From Marinobacter sp. (GTDB lineage Bacteria; Pseudomonadota; Gammaproteobacteria; Pseudomonadales; Oleiphilaceae): a DNA stretch of 7,317 nt. The stretch is from contig JAEPMM010000161.1 of assembly GCA_017643965.1 (NCBI GenBank), forward strand, positions 1 to 7,317, read 5' to 3'. Position 1 is the first letter of the stretch; the number at the start of each line of letters is the position of its first letter. Below are positions 1-5,711 of this stretch, piece after piece. The position numbers and the translations under genes were made by a program. Below the pieces are notes generated by a model. The model ran no database searches, was not told the DNA's origin, and saw nothing but the letters and a program-made list of their open reading frames with translations.

Positions 1-882
1 GGAATCACCCACGAACTTGTCGATGGTGCCGCCGTATTTGAGCGCGACTTCGGACATGCCGTTGAAGTAGTGGTTGAGCAGTTCAGTCAGTGCCTCCGGC
101 TCCATTTCTTCCGACAGCTCGGTAAAGCCCTTGATGTCGGAGAAGAACACCGCCAGTTTCTTGCGCTGGGTTTCCAGGCGCACGTCCCGCTCGCCAGTAA
201 AGATGGACTGCCAGACCTGGGGCGAGAGGTATTTAGACAGTTTGTGAGACAGCGCGATGGACTGTTCCCGTTGATTCTGGATCTGGGTTTTCGCCATCAT
301 CAGCGCACGGGCCTGCTGGTGCGAGTAGAAGGCAGTGACGCAGATGTAGAGCCCGGTGGCGAGTATTGAAATGATGCTGGTCAGCAGAGGTGCCTGAAAG
401 CTCTCGGCCGGGCCACAGACTGCCAGCCCGATGGACAGCGTGGTGAACATGAAAACCGTGCCGAACAGCCATTGCCGCAAACCGCCGATGATCAGGCAGC
501 TGAACATCAGCATCAGCATTACCGATACCGACGGGATGGCCACCAGGCCGATGGCCCCGACGAAGGCGCCGCCGATCAGGCAATCGACAATCAGCATTTT
601 CTGGCGGATGCGGGAGGAATTCTTCAGGAACGTTCGCCGGGTGAGCGCATGGGCCACATGGGGCCAGCTCAGGGCTCCGGCGATGGTGTAGATCAGCCAG
701 TCCGGGAAGGCGCCCTGAATCACGCCGGCGGCAATGATCATGGCGGTTGCGGTATAAGCCAGGATACGACCGTTGTAGTCCGGCATGGGCGGAATGGCGA
801 TGGGGTTGTTCTGCGCATCAACGAGGGGGGCCTTGCCGGCGTTGGTGCTGGCAGTGCGCAGGTCCACCGGAGCGCTCATCAT
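1..882 (-). CDS. MASE2-domain class III adenylate cyclase (CyaB-like), C-terminal part missing
   Basis: Predicted inner-membrane enzyme making cAMP from ATP. The 294 codons seen run off the left edge. Residues about 36-190 are hydrophobic with roughly five or six membrane segments, and the stretch FPDWLIYTIAGALSWPHV (about 59-76) looks like a MASE2 sensor domain. A linker (KLSKYLSPQVW, about 214-224) leads into the cyclase domain, where FFSDIKGFTELS holds the first metal-binding Asp (D249). The DKFVGD motif near the edge holds the second (D293) and a Lys (K289) of the kind that selects adenine in class IIIb enzymes. This architecture is that of Pseudomonas aeruginosa CyaB, so about one third of the protein is probably missing. 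Two ATG codons lie side by side (882 and 879); the first is chosen because it is nearer a weak GGA ribosome site. It starts one base after the upstream gene's stop, so the two are probably cotranscribed. Family call is firm; ATP rather than GTP as substrate is inferred. Confidence 0.9.
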   Translation of the reverse strand, partial: MMSAPVDLRTASTNAGKAPLVDAQNNPIAIPPMPDYNGRILAYTATAMIIAAGVIQGAFPDWLIYTIAGALSWPHVAHALTRRTFLKNSSRIRQKMLIVDCLIGGAFVGAIGLVAIPSVSVMLMLMFSCLIIGGLRQWLFGTVFMFTTLSIGLAVCGPAESFQAPLLTSIISILATGLYICVTAFYSHQQARALMMAKTQIQNQREQSIALSHKLSKYLSPQVWQSIFTGERDVRLETQRKKLAVFFSDIKGFTELSEEMEPEALTELLNHYFNGMSEVALKYGGTIDKFVGDS

Positions 883-883
883 G

Positions 884-1195
884 TCAGAAACGGATCCGGC
901 CGATGAGGATGTCACGAAACATCACCCAGTCACCCATCAGACTGTACAATGGGTACTTGAACGTTGCCGGGCGGTTTTTCTCGAACACGTAGTGGCCGAC
1001 CCAGGCAAACCCGTAACCGATGACGGGGAGCAGTAGCAGCCAGGCCAGCTTGCCGCTGGTCAGTGCATAGAGTGCAACGGCGATCACCAGCAGGCTGCCG
1101 ACAAAATGCAGTCGGCGGCAGGTTACATCGCTGTGTTCTTCCAGATAGTAAGGATAGAATTCTGAAAAGTTGCGAAAGGCGCTCTGTTCACTCAT
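884..1195 (-). CDS. DUF962/Mpo1-like small membrane protein
   Basis: A 103-residue protein with the features of the DUF962 family. The N-terminal YYLEEHSDVTCRRLHFVGS block (residues 16-34) carries two spaced His residues (H21, H30). Two membrane segments follow (about 32-46 and 49-66), and then GHYVFEKNRPATF (67-79), with a third His (H68) and the typical EKN-P pattern. The yeast member Mpo1 is an iron-dependent dioxygenase of fatty acid alpha-oxidation that uses conserved His residues. Whether bacterial members do the same is not settled, so activity on 2-hydroxy fatty acids is only a possibility. The length is normal for short bacterial members. The start ATG has a modest GCGGAA ribosome site just upstream. 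It is the first gene of a probable two-gene unit with the membrane cyclase and is transcribed away from the nitroreductase. Confidence 0.85.
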   Translation of the reverse strand: MSEQSAFRNFSEFYPYYLEEHSDVTCRRLHFVGSLLVIAVALYALTSGKLAWLLLLPVIGYGFAWVGHYVFEKNRPATFKYPLYSLMGDWVMFRDILIGRIRF

Positions 1196-1213
1196 GGTTC
1201 CGCTTACCGGCTC

Positions 1214-1219
1214 ATTATA
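1214..1219 (-). promoter_or_regulatory. -10 box of the DUF962/cyclase promoter
   Basis: Read on the minus strand this is a perfect TATAAT. Transcription would start near 1207, leaving a leader of only about 12 bases before the ATG at 1195. No good TTGACA-like -35 box is found 16-18 bases upstream; that place is occupied by a palindrome. This suggests a regulated promoter. Prediction from sequence only. Confidence 0.55.
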
Positions 1220-1229
1220 AACGTTGTTA

Positions 1230-1242
1230 GTAGTCGGACTAC
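1230..1242. promoter_or_regulatory. 13-base palindrome, FadR/GntR-type operator candidate
   Basis: GTAGTCGGACTAC is a perfect inverted repeat around one central base. Its core TAGTCGGACTA fits the consensus TNGTNNNACNA reported for the FadR subfamily of GntR regulators, and it shares GTCGGAC with enterobacterial FadR sites. It is centred about 29 bases upstream of the predicted start of the DUF962 transcript, over the -35 position, which is a typical place for a repressor. It is also about 120 bases upstream of the nitroreductase gene. The regulator is unknown. Confidence 0.4.
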
Positions 1243-1263
1243 GACCAAAGGTTAACAGTATTA

Positions 1264-1296
1264 CAGAAAAGCCACAATTCCGAAGGGGCCTTTCTG
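1264..1296. repeat. imperfect inverted repeat in the divergent intergenic region
   Basis: CAGAAAAGCC (1264-1273) pairs with GGCCTTTCTG (1287-1296), with nine of ten positions complementary and 13 bases between. No T-tract follows, so it is not a convincing terminator. It ends just before the TTGACA at 1298 and could be a regulator site for the nitroreductase gene, or chance. Confidence 0.3.
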
Positions 1297-1297
1297 C

Positions 1298-1326
1298 TTG
1301 ACATCGCCTTTACATCCGCAAACTCA
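1298..1326 (+). promoter_or_regulatory. weak candidate sigma-70 promoter for the nitroreductase gene
   Basis: A perfect TTGACA (1298-1303) lies 52 bases before the start codon, but the hexamers 16-18 bases downstream (AAACTC, AACTCA) are poor -10 boxes. If used, it would need an activator or a different spacing. Listed because it is the only -35 match in the right place. Confidence 0.25.
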
Positions 1327-1355
1327 CATCCGCTGATACAGGATCGCGATAAGTT

Positions 1356-1913
1356 ATGACGGCAGCAATCGATTTCCTGCTCCAGAGAAAATCCGAGCCA
1401 CGCCTGCAAGCCCCGGCGCCGGACGCCGCCACGCTGGAAACGGCTTTCCGGTGCGCCGCCAACACACCCGACCACGCGCTGCTGAGACCCTGGCGCTATC
1501 TGGTCATAGAAGGTGAGGGGCTGGCTGCGCTCGGAGAGTTGTTCGAGTCCGTCTGTGAAAACAATGCCACCGAAAAAGAGCGTGAGAAACTGAGGACAGC
1601 ACCGCTGCGCGCGCCGATGGTGATCGTGGGCATTGCCACCCACAAACCCCACCCGAAAGTGCCCGAGAGTGAGCAGTCGCTGTCTGCCGCGGTAGGCATG
1701 GGGCATTTGTCGCTGGCGTTGCAGGCGGCCGGTTACGGCATTATGTGGCGCACCGGCAATATTGCGTATCGGAAAGAAGTGATGGCCGGGCTCGGGCTTG
1801 AGGAAAACGAGCACATCATCGGCTTTCTATACACCGGCACCGTGGCAGGTGAAAAACCGCCGGTGCCACGTCCGGCGGTATCCGACTTCGTGCGTCGCTG
1901 GCCCGAACACTGA
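1356..1913 (+). CDS. YdjA-type FMN-dependent nitroreductase family protein
   Basis: A 185-residue cytoplasmic flavoprotein closely resembling Escherichia coli YdjA (about 183 residues). It has RKSEPRL near the N-terminus (11-17), matching the RRSASRL FMN phosphate-binding stretch of YdjA. APDH-like NTPDHALLRPWRYLVIEGEG follows (36-55), then RAPMVIVGIA (85-94), GYGIMWRTG (126-134) at the flavin pocket and IIGFLYTGT (154-162). YdjA is one of the smallest members of the NAD(P)H nitroreductase fold and works as a homodimer; its physiological substrate is not known, so none is proposed here. The ATG at 1356 gives the family's usual N-terminus; an AGGA lies 12 bases upstream, a little far. The gene stands alone between a divergent promoter region and a strong terminator, so it is probably not part of the flagellar operon. 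Confidence 0.93.
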   Translation: MTAAIDFLLQRKSEPRLQAPAPDAATLETAFRCAANTPDHALLRPWRYLVIEGEGLAALGELFESVCENNATEKEREKLRTAPLRAPMVIVGIATHKPHPKVPESEQSLSAAVGMGHLSLALQAAGYGIMWRTGNIAYRKEVMAGLGLEENEHIIGFLYTGTVAGEKPPVPRPAVSDFVRRWPEH

Positions 1914-1926
1914 ACACCCTCTCAGG

Positions 1927-1964
1927 GGCAGGGGAAAGCGTTTGCCGCTTCCTCTGCCGTTTTT
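1927..1964 (+). terminator. intrinsic terminator after the nitroreductase gene
   Basis: Left arm 1927-1940 and right arm 1946-1958 form GGCAG/CTGCC, one G-T pair, GGAA/TTCC, one bulged A (1937) and GCG/CGC around a TTTGC loop. One G then separates the stem from five T (1960-1964). It lies 14 bases after the stop codon and separates this gene from the flagellar promoter. Confidence 0.85.
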
Positions 1965-2032
1965 GCCGTGGAACGCCTTGTTTCACTCCGATATTCCCCG
2001 TTACGCCCCGCCATCCGGCCATTCTCCAAAAC

Positions 2033-2048
2033 TGGCATTGAGGTTGCT
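2033..2048 (+). promoter_or_regulatory. sigma-54 (-24/-12) promoter of flgBCDE
   Basis: TGGCATTGAGGTTGCT matches the sigma-54 consensus TGGCAYRNNNNTTGCW at all but one fixed position. It has GG at 2034-2035 and GC at 2046-2047 with exactly ten bases between. The start should be at 2059-2060, giving a leader of about 55 bases. Rod and hook operons of Pseudomonas-type polar flagella are known to depend on sigma-54 with FleQ/FleR activators. No enhancer site could be assigned in the 68 bases between the terminator and this promoter. Confidence 0.85.
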
Positions 2049-2104
2049 TTGTCTATCCCAAAGAGGTGAACCGGCAAACCGATGCAGGTCCGGTCACAAG
2101 GTTC

Positions 2105-2110
2105 GGGAGG
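2105..2110 (+). promoter_or_regulatory. ribosome binding site deciding the flgB start
   Basis: GGGAGG lies four bases before the ATG at 2115. An in-frame ATG at 2082 has only a distant GAGGTG and would add 11 residues unlike FlgB, so 2115 is preferred. Confidence 0.8.
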
Positions 2111-2114
2111 CAGT

Positions 2115-2519
2115 ATGGCAATTTCCTTTGATAACGCACTGGGTGTTCACCCGCAGGCTCTGATGGCCAGGGAGAAGCGTGGCGAAGTGCTGGCCAACAA
2201 TCTGGCCAACGCCGACACACCGGGCTTCAAGGCCCGGGATGTGGATTTCCGCGCGATGATGGAAAAAGCCCAGCAGGAAGTCAGCGGTTTCGGTATGGCA
2301 CGCACCCACGAGGGTCACATGGACACCTCTATGGGGGGCATGGTCGCCGACGCCGAGCTGTTGTATCGCACGCCACATCAGCCATCGGTGGACGGCAACA
2401 CTGTGGATGCCCAGCAGGAACAGAGCCGGTTCATGAGAAACGCGATGGACTACCAGGCCAGCTTCCAGTTCCTGAACAGCAAATTTTCGGGCCTTAAAAA
2501 AGCCCTGACCGGTCAGTAA
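2115..2519 (+). CDS. flgB: flagellar proximal rod protein FlgB
   Basis: A 134-residue rod subunit at the base of the rod, near the MS-ring adaptor FliE. It is exported by the flagellar type III system without a cleaved signal peptide. It shows the rod-family N-terminal signature VLANNLANADTPGFKARDVDF (residues 25-45), and a C-terminal amphipathic helix (about 100-134, QEQSRFMRNAMDYQASFQFLN) as in other axial proteins that pair N- and C-terminal helices. The length is normal for FlgB. It is first in the flgBCDE group, behind a sigma-54 promoter and 34 bases before flgC. The last codons before the stop include a 12-base palindrome CTGACCGGTCAG (2505-2516), with no T-tract. Confidence 0.97.
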   Translation: MAISFDNALGVHPQALMAREKRGEVLANNLANADTPGFKARDVDFRAMMEKAQQEVSGFGMARTHEGHMDTSMGGMVADAELLYRTPHQPSVDGNTVDAQQEQSRFMRNAMDYQASFQFLNSKFSGLKKALTGQ

Positions 2520-2553
2520 ACCGGACGCAGCCTGAGAGCAGAGGAGCAGCATT

Positions 2554-3003
2554 ATGTCCCTGGGTAACATTTTCGATATCGCCGGTTCCGGCATGACCGC
2601 ACAGTCGCTGCGGTTGAATACCACTGCGTCCAACATCGCTAACGCGGAAACGGCCAGTTCAAGCACCGAGGGCACCTACCGTGCTCGCAAGCCGGTGTTC
2701 GCGGCCATCCAGCAGTCCATGATCAACCCGGACTCGCAGGGCATGGGGTTCGGCGGCGATTCCGGTGAAGGCGCGGGCGTGCGGGTTGACGGCATCGTCG
2801 AGAGCGATGCGGAACTGCAGATGCGTTATGAACCGAACCATCCGGCGGCCAATGAAGACGGCTACGTGTTCTATCCGAACGTCAACGTGGTCGAGGAAAT
2901 GGCGGACATGATGTCGTCATCCCGCAGTTTCCAGATGAACGTCGACATCATGAACACCGCGAAGTCGATGATGCAGCGCATTCTTACACTTGGGCAGCAG
3001 TAA
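2554..3003 (+). CDS. flgC: flagellar proximal rod protein FlgC
   Basis: A 149-residue rod subunit exported by the flagellar type III system, assembling next to FlgB and FlgF. Residues 1-31 (IFDIAGSGMTAQSLRLNTTASNIAN within them) are the N-terminal axial helix signature. The sequence then diverges from FlgB with ETASSSTEGTYRARKPVF (32-49), typical of FlgC. The middle NHPAANEDGYVFYPNVNVVEE (95-115) and the C-terminal SRSFQMNVDIMNTAKSMMQ (123-141) are the FlgC hallmark regions. The length is close to that of Pseudomonas FlgC. GAGGAG (2541-2546) is a strong ribosome site seven bases before the ATG. It is followed 18 bases later by flgD. Confidence 0.97.
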   Translation: MSLGNIFDIAGSGMTAQSLRLNTTASNIANAETASSSTEGTYRARKPVFAAIQQSMINPDSQGMGFGGDSGEGAGVRVDGIVESDAELQMRYEPNHPAANEDGYVFYPNVNVVEEMADMMSSSRSFQMNVDIMNTAKSMMQRILTLGQQ

Positions 3004-3021
3004 ACGGGCGAGGACTGACCG

Positions 3022-3699
3022 ATGAGCACAATTAACGCAACAGACGCTGCCGATGTGCTGGGCAAGTTCCGGGTGCAGCAGGATTCAACCACGGCCGGCA
3101 GCAATGAACTGGGTAAGAACGAGTTCATGGAGCTGATGATCGCCCAGCTCAAGAATCAGAACCCGCTTGAGCCTCAGGACAACGGGGCGTTTATCTCACA
3201 GTTGGCGCAGTTCAGCTCGTTGGAGGAAATGCAGGGCCTGTCAAAGAGTGTCGATGACGTGGCCAGCCAGTTCCGCTCCACCCAGGCGCTGCAGGCGTCC
3301 GCCATGGTGGGCCGTACCGTACTGGCACCGTCTGAGATCGGCATTCTGGGTGCCGAGGGCGAAATTACCGGAACCGTGGAAGTACCTGCGTCAACCGGCG
3401 GCCTGCGGGTGTCAATTGAAAGCCAGAATGGCGAGCGGGTGCGGCAGATTGATCTGGGCGCCAGCCAGGCCGGCATTGCCTCGTTCCAGTGGGATGGCAA
3501 AGACGGCAACGGCAACGCGTTGCCGCCGGGGCCCTATCGAATTGTGGCGGAAGGTTCTTACCCGAGCGGCACTGAACAACTGGCTACCCGTGTCAGCGCC
3601 AACGTGGACAGCGTGTCTCTGGGGCAGGGTGGCAAGGTAACACTGAATCTGGCGGGTATGGGCTCCATCGCCCTGTCGGACGTCGAACAAATCAACTGA
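3022..3699 (+). CDS. flgD: hook assembly scaffold (hook cap) protein FlgD
   Basis: A 225-residue protein that caps the growing hook and lets FlgE subunits polymerise; the cap is later replaced by FlgK. The N-terminal conserved part contains LGKNEFMELMIAQLKNQNPL (30-49) and ISQLAQFSSLEEMQGL (58-73), the standard FlgD export and cap signature. The C-terminal half holds an Ig-like FlgD domain (about 107-185; FQWDGKDGNGNALPPGPYRI at 155-174 is its typical strand-turn motif) between segments of the tudor-like fold. The length is normal. The ribosome site GAGGA (3010-3014) is seven bases before the ATG. It lies 27 bases before flgE, whose product it assembles. Confidence 0.97.
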   Translation: MSTINATDAADVLGKFRVQQDSTTAGSNELGKNEFMELMIAQLKNQNPLEPQDNGAFISQLAQFSSLEEMQGLSKSVDDVASQFRSTQALQASAMVGRTVLAPSEIGILGAEGEITGTVEVPASTGGLRVSIESQNGERVRQIDLGASQAGIASFQWDGKDGNGNALPPGPYRIVAEGSYPSGTEQLATRVSANVDSVSLGQGGKVTLNLAGMGSIALSDVEQIN

Positions 3700-3726
3700 T
3701 ACCGGTACGGAACCACGAGGTGAATT

Positions 3727-5637
3727 ATGGCTTTTAACACAGGGCTTAGCGGTTTAAGGGCAGCGTCGGTTGATCTGGACGTCACCGGTAACAACATTGC
3801 CAACGCCAGCACAGTCGGCTTCAAGGGCAGCAAGGCGCAGTTCGGCGATCTGTACGCCAGCGGTTTCCTGAGCTCCGGCAATAACCCCATCGGTGACGGT
3901 GTGCGGGTTCAGGATGTGAAACAGTCTTTTGGCCAGGGCAACATCAGTTTTACCGACAACGGCCTGGACATGGCGATCAACGGTGACGGCTTTTTCGTTC
4001 TGAACAACGGCGGGGAAGTGCGATATTCCCGCGCTGGTCAGTTCGGTATCGACAAAGATGGCTTTATCACCAACAACCAGAACATGCGGGTGCAGGGCTT
4101 CACCGCTGACGCAGACGGCAACCTGTCCGGGGTGCGCGGCGACCTGCAGGTGGAAACGGATAATCTGGCGCCACGGCGCACCACCAGTCTGCGCTCAGAC
4201 CTCAACCTGGACTCCAGGCAGAGTGTGCTCGAGAACCGGATCCGCGATCTGGGTGAGACCCTCAACGTGGCTGATCTCGACGGTGATGTGTTCCAGATCG
4301 AATACTCGGACGGCACCACATCCCAGCCGATCACCATCGGAACCGGCGAGCCGGCGAACGAAGTGGCCGAGCTCCTGGGCTCCCAGAAAGGGGTGAATGC
4401 CTCGGCGCGCACTCAGTTCGACCTGTCCGGGCAATTCGACATTGCCCAGTTGCAAACGGATCTGGCAGACCCGGACTTTGAGCTCACGGTATCCCTGAAC
4501 GGCAGCGATAACGTTACCTTCCGCGGCAGCGACGGCATCACCGATCTGGATACCCTGGCGGCGGCCATCAACAACTCTGAGCTGAACACCCTGCGTGCCC
4601 GGGTATCGGATACCGGTGACGACATCGAAATTACCGACAGCCGCGGGTTTACCGTGGACATGGGGTACACCACCGGCGCCGCCGGCGCTCAGGACTTCAC
4701 GGATCCGCAGCGCGGCAACCTGTTCGTGACCACCGAGCGTGATGTCAGTGGCATGGCCACCGCCACCGGTGGCACCGGTGCTTTCGCCACAGCCTATGAC
4801 AGCGGCGAAACCCGTATCACCAACGAGTTCAATCCGGCGGATCAGCGTACCTACAACCACGCCACCTCCACCACCATCTACGACAGTCTGGGTAACTCAC
4901 ACGAACTCACCCAGTTCTTCGTGAAAGAACCGTCACCGGGCAACGGTGTGGGCCAGAGTGAGTGGTCAGTTTACCTGCAGATCGACGGCGAGATGGTGGC
5001 CGGAACCGACGAGGCGCCCTATACCGCTCGCTTCAATCAGGACGGCGAACTCCAGTCCATTAACGGCGATCCCAACGGTGAGATTGTGGTGACTGACTGG
5101 GTGCCGAAAGACGCCAACGGCCTGCCCAACGGCAGTGACGGCCCACCGGCGGACGGGGAGGAAGTGGTTACCCCTATTCCCGAGCCTCCGACCACGTCCG
5201 CCTTTGTGGTGGATCTGGGCAACACCACCCAGTACGGCAGCGCCTTCGGGGTGAATGACCAGAACCAGAACGGTTTCACCACCGGTCGGTTGTCGGGGCT
5301 GGATGTGTCTGACCAGGGTATCCTGTTCGCCCGTTACACCAACGGGCAGTCCAAGGAACTGGGGCAGGTGGCGCTGGCGGCCTTCAACAATACCGATGGC
5401 CTGACACCGGTGGGCGACACCACCTGGGTGGAAACCTTCGAATCCGGCCAGCCGATCATTGGCGCGCCGGACACCGGCACCCTCGGTTCCATCAAGGCGA
5501 GCTCGCTGGAGGATTCCAACGTGGATCTGTCGGCGGAGCTGGTGAACCTGATCATTGCCCAGCGTAATTATCAGGCCAATGCCAAGACTATCGAAACCTC
5601 CGATGCGGTCACCCAGACCATCATCAACCTGCGGTAA
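3727..5637 (+). CDS. flgE: flagellar hook protein FlgE, extended form
   Basis: Subunit of the hook, the curved universal joint between rod and filament. The N-terminus (GLSGLRAASVDLDVTGNNIA, 6-25) and FKGSKAQFGDLYA (32-44) are classic FlgE. The D1 region includes INGDGFFVL (84-92) and YSRAGQFGIDKDGF (100-113). The C-terminus SSLEDSNVDLSAEL (592-605) with IIAQRNYQANAKTI (609-622) completes the paired helices. At 636 residues it is much longer than Escherichia coli FlgE (about 402) or Pseudomonas FlgE (about 460). The extra length lies in the surface part. Two stretches (about 186-232 and 250-312) look like flagellin/hook IN motifs (LAELLGSQKGVNASA; LDTLAAAINN). A Pro/Gly/acid-rich stretch at about 458-489 precedes SAFVVDLGNTTQYGSAF. 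No frameshift is seen. GAGG (3717-3720) is its ribosome site. Confidence 0.97.
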   Translation: MAFNTGLSGLRAASVDLDVTGNNIANASTVGFKGSKAQFGDLYASGFLSSGNNPIGDGVRVQDVKQSFGQGNISFTDNGLDMAINGDGFFVLNNGGEVRYSRAGQFGIDKDGFITNNQNMRVQGFTADADGNLSGVRGDLQVETDNLAPRRTTSLRSDLNLDSRQSVLENRIRDLGETLNVADLDGDVFQIEYSDGTTSQPITIGTGEPANEVAELLGSQKGVNASARTQFDLSGQFDIAQLQTDLADPDFELTVSLNGSDNVTFRGSDGITDLDTLAAAINNSELNTLRARVSDTGDDIEITDSRGFTVDMGYTTGAAGAQDFTDPQRGNLFVTTERDVSGMATATGGTGAFATAYDSGETRITNEFNPADQRTYNHATSTTIYDSLGNSHELTQFFVKEPSPGNGVGQSEWSVYLQIDGEMVAGTDEAPYTARFNQDGELQSINGDPNGEIVVTDWVPKDANGLPNGSDGPPADGEEVVTPIPEPPTTSAFVVDLGNTTQYGSAFGVNDQNQNGFTTGRLSGLDVSDQGILFARYTNGQSKELGQVALAAFNNTDGLTPVGDTTWVETFESGQPIIGAPDTGTLGSIKASSLEDSNVDLSAELVNLIIAQRNYQANAKTIETSDAVTQTIINLR

Positions 5638-5654
5638 TCCCTGAACCGTAAATC

Positions 5655-5670
5655 TGGCACAACTCCTGCA
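5655..5670 (+). promoter_or_regulatory. sigma-54 (-24/-12) promoter of flgF
   Basis: TGGCACAACTCCTGCA matches the sigma-54 consensus TGGCACRNNNNTTGCW with one change, C for T at 5666. GG is at 5656-5657 and GC at 5668-5669 with exactly ten bases between. The start should be at about A5681, giving a leader of about 31 bases for flgF. A separate flgF promoter agrees with Pseudomonas, where flgF starts a transcription unit distinct from flgBCDE. It overlaps the left arm of a hairpin (5661-5706). Confidence 0.8.
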
Positions 5671-5706
5671 GGATGACTGGAAACAGTCAAAATTCCGGCA
5701 GGAGTT
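5661..5706 (+). promoter_or_regulatory. three-part hairpin covering the flgF ribosome binding site
   Basis: AACTCCTGC (5661-5669) pairs perfectly with GCAGGAGTT (5698-5706). After an A-G mismatch, GGA (5671-5673) pairs with TCC (5694-5696). Then TGACTG (5674-5679) pairs with CAGTCA (5684-5689) around a GAAA tetraloop, with a 4-base bulge AAAT on the right side. The right outer arm contains the flgF ribosome site AGGAG and ends in TTTT (5705-5708). It could therefore hide the site, weakly terminate flgBCDE transcripts, or both. The fold is derived by eye. Confidence 0.65.
5700..5704 (+). promoter_or_regulatory. ribosome binding site deciding the flgF start
   Basis: AGGAG lies seven bases before the ATG at 5712. 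The in-frame ATG at 5673 would add 13 residues unlike FlgF and lies upstream of the predicted sigma-54 start, so it would be absent from that transcript. This site is inside the hairpin's right arm. Confidence 0.8.
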
Positions 5707-5711
5707 TTCCC

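Noticed and set aside
472..906. plus-strand open frames over the cyclase gene
   Set aside because: The minus strand encodes an uninterrupted MASE2 plus cyclase protein with catalytic motifs; the plus-strand products are low-complexity shadows.
1239..1814. 191-codon open frame on the minus strand opposite the nitroreductase gene
   Set aside because: It lies opposite a strong YdjA-like gene, shows no recognisable domain, and would cover the intergenic regulatory region.
2505..2516. 12-base palindrome CTGACCGGTCAG at the end of flgB
   Set aside because: Within the coding sequence, no T-run after it, and flgC follows closely; not a terminator and no clear role.
3001..3025. sigma-28-like pattern (TAAA ... 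ACCGATGA) at the flgC-flgD junction
   Set aside because: The spacer is 13 rather than about 15 bases, and the elements are made of the flgC stop, the flgD ribosome site and the flgD start.
4762..4773. 12-base palindrome GCCACCGGTGGC inside flgE
   Set aside because: It falls in a Thr/Gly/Ala codon run (ACC, GGT, GGC), so codon bias explains it; no sign of regulatory placement.
4195..4860. 221-codon open frame on the minus strand within flgE
   Set aside because: Shadow of flgE with Gly/Val/His-rich antisense composition and no family signature.
5673..5711. longer flgF starting at the ATG at 5673
   Set aside because: The added 13 residues do not fit FlgF, there is no well-spaced ribosome site, and the codon lies before the predicted sigma-54 start.
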